In this document: positions 1 through 5,194 of the stretch, piece by piece
Layout of the letters: each line of letters begins with the position of its first letter
Position numbering within the stretch: the first letter of the stretch is position 1
Assembly (NCBI GenBank): GCA_002428215.1
Contig: DIUI01000077.1
Coordinates: forward strand, 23,049-28,242
From: Prolixibacteraceae bacterium UBA6162
Lineage (GTDB): Bacteria; Bacteroidota; Bacteroidia; Bacteroidales; Prolixibacteraceae
DNA length: 5,194 nt
Direction of reading: 5' to 3'
Notes under the pieces: generated by a model
What the model was told of the DNA's origin: nothing
Database searches by the model: none
The model's input: the letters and a program-made list of their open reading frames with translations, nothing else
Translations under genes and position numbers: made by a program

Positions 1-7
1 CCCAATT

Positions 8-1543
8 ATGCATGCACTTATAGTCTCGCCGATACTCCTGCCCCTGGCCCTCGGATTGATAACCCTTGCGCTATGGAGAAAACCCAAAATCCAGGAACTT
101 GCCAATCTGGCGGGGTCGGTTGTTTTGATGCTTTTAAGTATTCTTCTGCTTTACCGCGTTTCGGCAAATGGCATTCAGGTTTCCCAGATTGGTAGCTGGA
201 AAGCGCCCTTTGGCATAAGCATCGTTGCCGACACATTGGGTGCCATAATGGTGGTAATTACAGGAATTATGGCTTTTGCTACCGGGCTCTACTCTATTTC
301 GTCGATGAAAACACGGCGTAAAAATGGCGATATGGTGCCGAAAAGACGCCAGTTTGTTTACTATCCTATGCTCAATATCATGTTCATGGGTATTAACGGT
401 GCCTTTTTAACCGGCGATCTCTTCAATATGTATGTGTGGTTCGAGGTGATGCTTATATCATCCTTTGTGCTGTTATCGCTCGACGGAACCAAACTTCAGA
501 TTGAAGGAACCTTTAAGTATGTTACCATTAATCTGATTTCCTCGGCATTTTTTCTGATAGGCATCGGATTTTTATACGGGCTAACCGGAACCCTTAACAT
601 GGCCGACCTTGCATTGAAAGTAAGAGAGGTCGACAACCAGGCGGTAGTTACCCTAATTTCCCTCTTCTTTCTGCTGAGCTTTGGAATTAAAGCTGCCATA
701 TTCCCGCTCTTTTTCTGGCTGCCTTCCTCCTACCATACACCACCCATTAGCATTTCAGCCATCTTTGCAGGCATGCTCACCAAAGTGGGTGTTTATTCTC
801 TGATGCGTGTATTTACGCTGATTTTCACCGGAGACATCGCACATACCCATACCATTATATTATGGATTTCGGGCTTTACCATGTTTGTGGGGGTTTTGGG
901 TGCAGCCTCGCAATACGATATGCGACGAATTCTCTCCTTTCACATCATCAGTCAGATTGGCTACATGATCTTCGGATTGGCCCTCTTCACCCCGCTGGCC
1001 ATTGCAGGTGCCGTGTTCTATATAATGCACCATATTATAGTAAAAGCCAATCTCTTTCTGATTAGTGGACTTGTAAAACGGGTTGGCGGAAGCTACGACA
1101 TCAAACAGGTGGGTGCTTTGGTGAACAGCTACCCATTTCTGGCGGTTCTGTTTCTGATTCCTGCCCTTTCGCTCGCCGGAATACCTCCTTTATCGGGATT
1201 CTGGTCGAAGTTCTTCGTCGTTAAAGCTGCCCTCGACATCGATCAATACTTTTTTGTATTCGTTGCATTGCTGGTAGGTTTGCTTACACTCTACTCTATG
1301 ACCAAAATCTGGAATGAGGCCTTCTGGAAAAATCATCCCGGAAAAATACCGGAAGAACAGCTGGTGCCGGGGCTGTTTTCGAAACGCAATATCTACATGA
1401 CACTGCCGGTAATTTTCCTCGCAATAATTACATTGACCATAGGGTTTTACCCACAGCCCATGTTTCTGCTGGCAGAGCAAGCCGCCAGTGAACTTTTAAA
1501 CCCTGAAGTATACATTAATGCCGTACTCGGTAACGTCCGATAG
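8..1543 (+). CDS. mrpD: Mrp/Mnh cation:proton antiporter subunit D
   Basis: Large integral-membrane subunit of the Mrp antiporter, homologous to the NuoM/NuoN-type proton-channel subunits of complex I. At 511 residues it is near the usual ~490-510 of MrpD, and about 14 membrane helices are expected. The proton-antiporter core spans roughly residues 120-430. Visible residues include Glu146 in WFEVMLISSF, Lys228 in FGIKAAIFPLFFWLP, the HTPP motif at 243-246, Lys259 in MLTKVGVY, His341-His342 and Lys346 in HHIIVKANLF, and Lys401 in the PPLSGFWSK helix. From memory, Glu146, Lys228 and Phe350 align with functionally important E137, K219 and F341 of Bacillus pseudofirmus MrpD, at a constant offset of nine. 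HHIIVKANLFLISG favours MrpD over MrpA or Nuo proteins. The start gives a typical short hydrophobic N-terminus, but the frame stays open to the window edge, so an upstream start is not formally excluded. It leads mrpE by 79 bases. Confidence 0.96.
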   Translation: MHALIVSPILLPLALGLITLALWRKPKIQELANLAGSVVLMLLSILLLYRVSANGIQVSQIGSWKAPFGISIVADTLGAIMVVITGIMAFATGLYSISSMKTRRKNGDMVPKRRQFVYYPMLNIMFMGINGAFLTGDLFNMYVWFEVMLISSFVLLSLDGTKLQIEGTFKYVTINLISSAFFLIGIGFLYGLTGTLNMADLALKVREVDNQAVVTLISLFFLLSFGIKAAIFPLFFWLPSSYHTPPISISAIFAGMLTKVGVYSLMRVFTLIFTGDIAHTHTIILWISGFTMFVGVLGAASQYDMRRILSFHIISQIGYMIFGLALFTPLAIAGAVFYIMHHIIVKANLFLISGLVKRVGGSYDIKQVGALVNSYPFLAVLFLIPALSLAGIPPLSGFWSKFFVVKAALDIDQYFFVFVALLVGLLTLYSMTKIWNEAFWKNHPGKIPEEQLVPGLFSKRNIYMTLPVIFLAIITLTIGFYPQPMFLLAEQAASELLNPEVYINAVLGNVR

Positions 1544-1559
1544 TCTTAAAAATTGAATT

Positions 1560-1604
1560 ATGCGCCGTTTTTCAACCATACTATTATTTCGATCTGCACG
1601 GTAA
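1560..1604 (+). other. Possible 14-codon mini-ORF in the mrpD-mrpE gap
   Basis: The 79-base gap between mrpD and mrpE holds an ATG-initiated stretch encoding MRRFSTILLFRSAR and ending in TAA. It lies in the same frame as mrpE, and only the stop plus six sense codons separate it from the mrpE ATG. It has a basic-then-hydrophobic look, but no ribosome site precedes it (only A/T-rich sequence). It may be chance, a leader peptide, or the remnant of a longer mrpE N-terminus. I see no hairpin terminator and no convincing promoter in this gap; the A/T-rich TATTATTTC at 1582-1590 only loosely resembles a Bacteroidota -7 element. Confidence 0.15.
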
Positions 1605-1622
1605 ACCCGAAAAATTGCTACC

Positions 1623-2102
1623 ATGAAGTATTTGCTGCAAAACCTGTTTCTCGCCTTTATCTGGCTGGCCCTCACCGAAAGTTTTACTTTCATCAATCTG
1701 GTGTTCGGACTAACCATCGGCTGGATAGTTATTTGGTTTCTGAACCGCAAGCAGCGCGAAGAGATCAACTATATCCACTTCGCCCCCCGCTTAATTCCGT
1801 TTCTCTGGCTTTTTATTAAGGAGATTATAAAAGGAAGTATCCTGATTGCTTACGACATTGTAACGCCCAATCACAATATGCGGCCTGGAATTATTGCGCT
1901 GCCTCTGGATGCAAAAACCGATCTTGAGATCACATTGCTGGCCAGTGCCATTACCCTCACGCCCGGAACTACGAGCATTGCCCTGTCTGACGACCGGAGC
2001 ATTCTGTACGTGTACAACGTATATCTCGACAACGATCCGGAGAAAAACATTGCAGAGATAAAAAACGGACTGGAGAAAAAATTACTGGAGGTACTAAGAT
2101 GA
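1623..2102 (+). CDS. mrpE: Mrp/Mnh cation:proton antiporter subunit E
   Basis: Small membrane subunit of the Mrp complex (MNHE family), required for normal antiport activity or assembly but not itself an ion channel homologue of complex I. The 159 residues match the usual ~158. The N-terminus has hydrophobic segments at about 3-18 and 22-40 (LFLAFIWLALTESFT is the typical family opening). A further membrane segment lies near 56-80, followed by a cytoplasmic-type C-terminal domain. The family hallmark AITLTPGTTS sits at 109-118, and SILYVYNVYLDNDPE at 126-140 follows it. Many MrpE proteins have a His in the V-H of that second motif; here the sequence reads V-Y-N. The ATG has no clear Shine-Dalgarno site (A-rich upstream CGAAAAATTGCTACC), but it gives the expected N-terminus. 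The TGA stop overlaps the mrpF start in ATGA. Confidence 0.95.
   Translation: MKYLLQNLFLAFIWLALTESFTFINLVFGLTIGWIVIWFLNRKQREEINYIHFAPRLIPFLWLFIKEIIKGSILIAYDIVTPNHNMRPGIIALPLDAKTDLEITLLASAITLTPGTTSIALSDDRSILYVYNVYLDNDPEKNIAEIKNGLEKKLLEVLR
2087..2091 (+). promoter_or_regulatory. Ribosome binding site for mrpF
   Basis: GGAGG lies inside the last codons of mrpE, seven bases before the ATG at 2099. It supports that ATG over the adjacent in-frame ATG at 2102. Together with the ATGA overlap it suggests that translation of mrpF is coupled to mrpE. Confidence 0.75.
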
Positions 2103-2392
2103 TGCTGCACAACGCTATACAATATGTTATTTTGCCCATGATGAGCATTTCGATGCTGCTCATCTCTATCAGGGTATTTAAAGGTCCGCGATTGATGGAC
2201 AAAGTAATCGCCCTTGATCTGCTGATGATTGTCAGCATTGGCACACTATCGGCCTACGCCATTCTGCACGACAAGGAAGTCTTTGTCGAAATTTCGTTAA
2301 TCCTTGCACTCATAGCCTTCCTCGGAACGGTTGCCTTCACTTACTATTACGTTAAGGGCGAAAGCAAAGGAGACAAATTTGATGAACGCTAA
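2099..2392 (+). CDS. mrpF: Mrp/Mnh cation:proton antiporter subunit F
   Basis: Small three-helix membrane subunit of the Mrp antiporter (MrpF/PhaF family), packed with MrpE and MrpG in the accessory part of the complex. The 97 residues are close to the usual ~90-95. Hydrophobic segments lie at about 6-24, 38-56 and 62-84. The family signature RVFKGPRLMDKVIALDLL at 25-42 is clear, with Gly29-Pro30, Asp34 and Asp40, and so is the third-helix motif ALIAFLGTVAF at 70-80. The start is fixed by the GGAGG site and the four-base overlap with the mrpE stop. The hydrophilic tail from about residue 86 (GESKGDKFDER) is short. mrpG follows 12 bases after the TAA and happens to be in the same reading frame. 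Confidence 0.95.
   Translation: MMLHNAIQYVILPMMSISMLLISIRVFKGPRLMDKVIALDLLMIVSIGTLSAYAILHDKEVFVEISLILALIAFLGTVAFTYYYVKGESKGDKFDER
2366..2373 (+). promoter_or_regulatory. Shine-Dalgarno-like AAAGGAGA in the mrpF tail
   Basis: A strong purine-rich site sits within the last codons of mrpF. Its GGAG ends nine bases before the ATG at 2382, which begins an 8-codon mini-ORF, and is too far (32 bases) from the mrpG ATG at 2405 to serve it directly. It may load ribosomes that then reach mrpG by termination-reinitiation, or it may simply encode the Lys-Gly-Asp stretch of MrpF. Confidence 0.35.
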
Positions 2393-2408
2393 AACCGGAC
2401 TACCATGA
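2382..2408 (+). other. Possible 8-codon leader ORF ahead of mrpG
   Basis: ATG through TGA encodes MNAKTGLP. It starts inside mrpF in a different frame, is preceded at good distance by AAAGGAGA, and its TGA stop overlaps the mrpG start codon as ATGA at 2405-2408. mrpG itself has no nearby ribosome site, so the mini-ORF could act as a translational coupling device. It is short enough that chance is a serious alternative. Confidence 0.25.
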
Positions 2409-2800
2409 AAGAGATATTGGTTATATTTTTTCTGTCGGCAGGTGCTCTGGGCATCCTGATCGCAGCCATCGGACTTCTAAAGATGCCCGATGTTTACCTG
2501 CGGATGTCGGCCAGTACCATTGGCGGAACCTTTGGCGTTGCCTTCATGCTGATTGGCGCCGTGCTCCACTTTTTTACTTTCAGCATTGCCATGCAGGTGT
2601 TTGGAATTTTGATATTTCTAATACTCACCGTACCGATAGGGGCTCAGTTGCTGGCCAAGGCCGCCTATATTATGAAGCTCCCTATTTGGGAAAAATTTGG
2701 CCATGATGCTTTAAACGGCCAATACGACCCCGTCAAGCAAAGTTTTAAACCCTTTGGCCAAAAAGAAGCCATTGACCCCGACACAAAACCCAAAACGTAA
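2405..2800 (+). CDS. mrpG: Mrp/Mnh cation:proton antiporter subunit G
   Basis: Small three-helix membrane subunit of the Mrp antiporter (MnhG/PhaG family). The protein has 131 residues, slightly longer than the common ~110-125. Hydrophobic segments lie at about 4-24, 40-58 and 62-82. The family signature GLLKMPDVYLRMSASTIGG occupies 23-41, with the Pro-Asp-Val-Tyr core at 28-31, and the third helix carries LILTVPIGAQLLAKAAY at 72-88. The extra length is a hydrophilic tail (about 92-131) rich in Lys, Asp and Pro, probably cytoplasmic. The start is chosen because it gives the normal N-terminus and no other ATG lies between it and the in-frame mrpF TAA. No Shine-Dalgarno site stands directly before it. 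mrpA begins 12 bases after the stop. Confidence 0.95.
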   Translation: MKEILVIFFLSAGALGILIAAIGLLKMPDVYLRMSASTIGGTFGVAFMLIGAVLHFFTFSIAMQVFGILIFLILTVPIGAQLLAKAAYIMKLPIWEKFGHDALNGQYDPVKQSFKPFGQKEAIDPDTKPKT

Positions 2801-2805
2801 GGAGA
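2799..2805 (+). promoter_or_regulatory. Ribosome binding site for mrpA
   Basis: AAGGAGA overlaps the TAA stop of mrpG, and its GGAG ends eight bases before the mrpA ATG. It is one of the two clear Shine-Dalgarno sites serving a full-length gene here. It fixes the mrpA start and suggests that mrpA is translated by ribosomes arriving at, or finishing near, the end of mrpG. Confidence 0.8.
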
Positions 2806-2812
2806 AACCATC

Positions 2813-5131
2813 ATGCTTACTTTACTTATAGTTGGATTTCTGGCTGCTATTGCCGCTCCATTTGTAAACCGATATTTTCACAAGGCGGCCGGCATATTGC
2901 TTGCCCTGTATCCTATCGTGTTTTTTGTTTTCCTTGCAGGTTTTATGGGCAGAGTTTCATCAGGGGAAGCCATACAACTTACCTATCGCTGGTTTCCGGC
3001 ACTCGACATCAACCTCGGATTTTTGATCGACGGACTGAGCCTCACTTTTGGATTGATTGTGAGCGGTATTGGAGCTATTATTCTCTACTATGCCTCGGGG
3101 TATCTGCATGGACACCCTAAGCAGGGACGCTTTTATGGGTATCTGCTCTTTTTTATGACCTCGATGTTGGGGGTAGTACTCTCAGACAATATTTTGGCAC
3201 TCTTTATATTCTGGGAACTTACCAGTATCAGCTCCTATCTGCTGATTGGATTCAACCACGAATCTGAACGGTCGCGCTATGCATCGCTCCAGGCACTCAT
3301 AGTTACCGGAGGCGGCGGACTTGCTCTGATGGCCGGACTCATTCTTATTGGCAACATTGGAGGCACTTATTCCATTTCAGAACTCATTGCGCAGCCGGGC
3401 ATTATTACCAACCATAGTCTCTATGTGCCGATTTTGCTGCTTGTTCTGGCCGGAGCTTTTACCAAATCGGCCCAGTTCCCGTTTCACTTCTGGCTTCCCA
3501 ATGCCATGGAGGCACCCACTCCGGTGAGCGCCTATCTCCACTCGGCAACCATGGTAAAAGCCGGAGTATTTCTGCTTGCCAGGTTTAATCCACTGCTCTC
3601 AGGCCCCGAAATCTGGCATACTCTGCTTACAACCTTCGGAGGCATCACCATGCTGATGGGTGCCTTTATGGCAGTAGGACAGAGCGATTTAAAACGGATT
3701 TTGGCCTACACCACCGTCAGCGCGCTTGGAATTATGGTGTTTCTGATTGGGTTAGGAGGTAAATATGCCATTACCGCAGCCATGACTTTCCTGGTGGTTC
3801 ATGCTTTGTACAAAGGAGCGCTTTTCCTTGTAGCTGGTGCCATTGATCATGAAACAGGCACCCGCGACATATACAAACTGGGTGGTCTCCGCAAATATCT
3901 TCCATTCATCTTTGTGGCAGCAGTGCTGGCAGCACTCTCCTATTCGGGTATTCCCCCTTTTCTTGGATTTGTTGCAAAGGAGATTATCTATGAAGCCACG
4001 CTCCATACAGCATTGCATCCGGCATTGCTTACCGCTGCCGCAGTAATTACCAATATGTTTCTGGTAGCCACCGCAATAATGGTGGGATTTAAACCATTCT
4101 TCGGATCGTTTACCGAAACCCCTAAACACCCGCACCATGCACCTCTTGCCTTATGGCTAGGGCCAGTATTGCTGGGAGTTATTGGTTTGGTTTTGGGTAT
4201 ATTCCCGCTGCTTGCCTCTCTAAATCTTGTGGGACCTGCAGTACAGGCCGTATCATTGACCGATGGGATCAAGCTCTCACTCTGGCATGGGTTAACTCCT
4301 ATGCTGATGTTGAGCGGACTTACCCTCATCGGTGGCATTGCCGTTTACAATACAACCCGACTTATTCGTCGGCAACTTCCTTTCTTCAACGCAATTTCCC
4401 GGTTTGGCCCTGAAGAAGGATACAAACTGATGATGCAGGGGTTGGTTACCTTTTCGGCAAAGCAAACCCGATTTTTTCAAAACGGATACCTGCGCAACTA
4501 TTTCTACTGGATACTCACAACATTTATGTTGCTTGTTATCTATACCATGATTAGGAAAGGGTTACCGGGAAGTTTATCTCCCAGTTTTGAAGGAATCTAC
4601 TTTTACGAAGCATTAACCGTTGCAGTAATGATACTTGCCACTATTGGAGCAATCCTCTCTAAAACTGTACTGAGTGCAATTGCCTCGCTGGGGGTTGTAG
4701 GTTATGGTACCGCTTTGCTCTTTTCATATTTTAGCGCTCCCGATCTAGCCTTTACCCAGTTCTCGATCGAAACCCTCTCCGTAATATTGTTGGTACTTAT
4801 TGTTTACAACGTGCCCCGAATGGCCAATCTGTCGCCCCGCAGGGTGTTGCTCCGCGACGGTGTACTGTCGTTGGCGGCAGGCGGACTTCTTACCCTCATC
4901 GTGATGTTGGTGCTTTCTTTACCTTCTGATGGATCCATTAGCAGCTATTTTCTGGAAAACAGCTATACAGAAGCCCATGGCCGAAATGTAGTAAATGTAA
5001 TTCTGGTCGATTTCAGAGGGTTGGATACCATGGGTGAGATAACGGTACTCACCATTGCTGCCATTGGAGTCTATTCGCTGCTGCGCTTCAGACACAACAA
5101 GCAGAAAACCGACGAAATTGAACATTCATAA
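2813..5131 (+). CDS. mrpA: Mrp/Mnh cation:proton antiporter subunit A (with MbhD- and MbhE-like domains)
   Basis: Largest subunit of the Mrp antiporter, related to NuoL of complex I. The 772 residues are about the length of full-size MrpA (~770-800), and roughly 20 membrane helices are expected. The NuoL-like N-terminal part covers about 60-510. Visible residues include Glu135 in FWELTSISSYLL, Lys218 and His225 in FTKSAQFPFHFWLP, the EAPTPVSAYLHSATMVKAG stretch at 233-251 with His243 and Lys249, Lys294 in SDLKRILAYTT, His330 and Lys334, and Lys389 in PPFLGFVAKE. From memory, E140, K223, H230 and K299 of Bacillus MrpA correspond at an offset of five. The MbhD-like (DUF4040) domain at about 595-668 has APDLAFTQFSIETLSV with Asp644 and Glu653. 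An MbhE-like domain follows at about 680-757, with NVILVDFRGLDTMGEIT (Asp733, Arg735, Asp738, Glu742). These two domains separate MrpA from NuoL. No sign of truncation. Confidence 0.97.
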   Translation: MLTLLIVGFLAAIAAPFVNRYFHKAAGILLALYPIVFFVFLAGFMGRVSSGEAIQLTYRWFPALDINLGFLIDGLSLTFGLIVSGIGAIILYYASGYLHGHPKQGRFYGYLLFFMTSMLGVVLSDNILALFIFWELTSISSYLLIGFNHESERSRYASLQALIVTGGGGLALMAGLILIGNIGGTYSISELIAQPGIITNHSLYVPILLLVLAGAFTKSAQFPFHFWLPNAMEAPTPVSAYLHSATMVKAGVFLLARFNPLLSGPEIWHTLLTTFGGITMLMGAFMAVGQSDLKRILAYTTVSALGIMVFLIGLGGKYAITAAMTFLVVHALYKGALFLVAGAIDHETGTRDIYKLGGLRKYLPFIFVAAVLAALSYSGIPPFLGFVAKEIIYEATLHTALHPALLTAAAVITNMFLVATAIMVGFKPFFGSFTETPKHPHHAPLALWLGPVLLGVIGLVLGIFPLLASLNLVGPAVQAVSLTDGIKLSLWHGLTPMLMLSGLTLIGGIAVYNTTRLIRRQLPFFNAISRFGPEEGYKLMMQGLVTFSAKQTRFFQNGYLRNYFYWILTTFMLLVIYTMIRKGLPGSLSPSFEGIYFYEALTVAVMILATIGAILSKTVLSAIASLGVVGYGTALLFSYFSAPDLAFTQFSIETLSVILLVLIVYNVPRMANLSPRRVLLRDGVLSLAAGGLLTLIVMLVLSLPSDGSISSYFLENSYTEAHGRNVVNVILVDFRGLDTMGEITVLTIAAIGVYSLLRFRHNKQKTDEIEHS

Positions 5132-5135
5132 CCGA

Positions 5136-5194
5136 ATGGCAACAAATTTGCACTTCATATCCCAACCCGAAAGCCATGGCATTGTGCAGGGAGA
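5136..5194 (+). CDS. Possible start of a downstream gene, partial
   Basis: The first ATG after the mrpA stop opens a frame (MATNLHFISQPESHGIVQG...) that runs to the window edge. No Shine-Dalgarno site precedes it, and the visible 19 residues are hydrophilic, unlike the usual MrpB start, which soon enters a membrane helix. It may therefore be untranslated spacer before a gene starting just past the edge. By operon logic mrpB is the expected neighbour, but nothing visible proves this. Confidence 0.2.
   Translation, partial: MATNLHFISQPESHGIVQG
5188..5193 (+). promoter_or_regulatory. Possible ribosome binding site for the next gene
   Basis: AGGGAG lies at the very end of the window, similar in type to the AAGGAGA before mrpA. 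If functional, the next start codon would fall about 5-10 bases beyond the edge, giving an intergenic spacer of roughly 70 bases, like the one between mrpD and mrpE. No terminator hairpin is seen between mrpA and this site, so the operon probably continues. Confidence 0.35.

Noticed and set aside
1..23. End of mrpC overlapping the mrpD start (frame ending in TAG at 21-23)
   Set aside because: mrpC often abuts mrpD, but the six visible codons (QLCMHL) match no recognised MrpC ending, so the overlap cannot be supported from this window.
1190..1768. Minus-strand ORFs opposite the end of mrpD and start of mrpE
   Set aside because: No plausible protein features, and they are antisense to conserved coding sequence.
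1553..1819. Plus-strand 88-codon ORF across the mrpD-mrpE gap and mrpE start
   Set aside because: It overlaps mrpE in another frame, lacks a ribosome site and resembles no family; mrpE is unmistakable.
1871..2244. Overlapping minus-strand ORFs opposite mrpE and mrpF
   Set aside because: Both lie opposite conserved mrpE/mrpF motifs, and their translations are of low-complexity shadow type.
3752..4138. Minus-strand 128-codon ORF inside mrpA
   Set aside because: Cys/His-rich antisense translation of conserved mrpA membrane helices, with no family resemblance; a coding shadow.
3988..4338. Minus-strand 116-codon ORF inside mrpA
   Set aside because: Antisense shadow fully within mrpA and overlapping the previous antisense ORF.
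8..5131. Complex I (nuoL/M/N) or membrane-bound hydrogenase operon
   Set aside because: MrpE, MrpF and MrpG signatures, and the MbhD/MbhE domains fused to the NuoL-like subunit, identify an Mrp antiporter. No hydrogenase or peripheral quinone-oxidoreductase gene is visible, although Mbh-type complexes share several of these modules and the flanks are unseen.

Overview
The window is a dense, all-plus-strand stretch of an Mrp/Mnh-type multisubunit cation/proton antiporter operon (CPA3 family; exchanges cytoplasmic Na+ or another monovalent cation for external protons). Five complete genes cover almost all of it, in the order mrpD, mrpE, mrpF, mrpG, mrpA. There are no RNA genes, mobile elements, CRISPR arrays or clear terminators, and no gene-free stretch longer than about 80 bases.

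Layout: bases 1-7 are the tail of whatever lies upstream. mrpD (8-1543) is followed by a 79-base gap, then mrpE (1623-2102). mrpE overlaps mrpF (2099-2392) at ATGA, behind a good GGAGG ribosome site. mrpG (2405-2800) and mrpA (2813-5131) each follow after exactly 12 bases. The last 63 bases hold no recognisable gene but end in a purine-rich GGGAGA, which may be the ribosome site of the next gene. The expected missing subunits are mrpB and mrpC, which must lie outside the window if the complex is complete.

How the genes work together: MrpA and MrpD are the large complex I-like (NuoL/NuoM/NuoN-related) channel subunits, and both keep the membrane Glu and Lys residues expected of active ion-translocating subunits. 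MrpA also carries the C-terminal MbhD-like and MbhE-like domains. MrpE, MrpF and MrpG are the small membrane subunits needed for assembly and activity. The set would support sodium and pH homeostasis at the expense of the proton motive force.

The main oddity is gene order. The textbook operon runs A-B-C-D-E-F-G, whereas here D-E-F-G comes first and A follows, so the cluster looks circularly permuted. Smaller curiosities are an 8-codon mini-ORF that hands over to mrpG through ATGA, and the identical stop-plus-12-base, same-frame spacing of the F-G and G-A junctions.

Organism: a bacterium of intermediate GC content. Protein style, codon use and the weak or absent Shine-Dalgarno sites before mrpE and mrpG would fit Bacteroidota, but this is an impression and not a proven assignment. 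I see no evidence of an undescribed system; the window is mostly a well-known antiporter in a less familiar arrangement.
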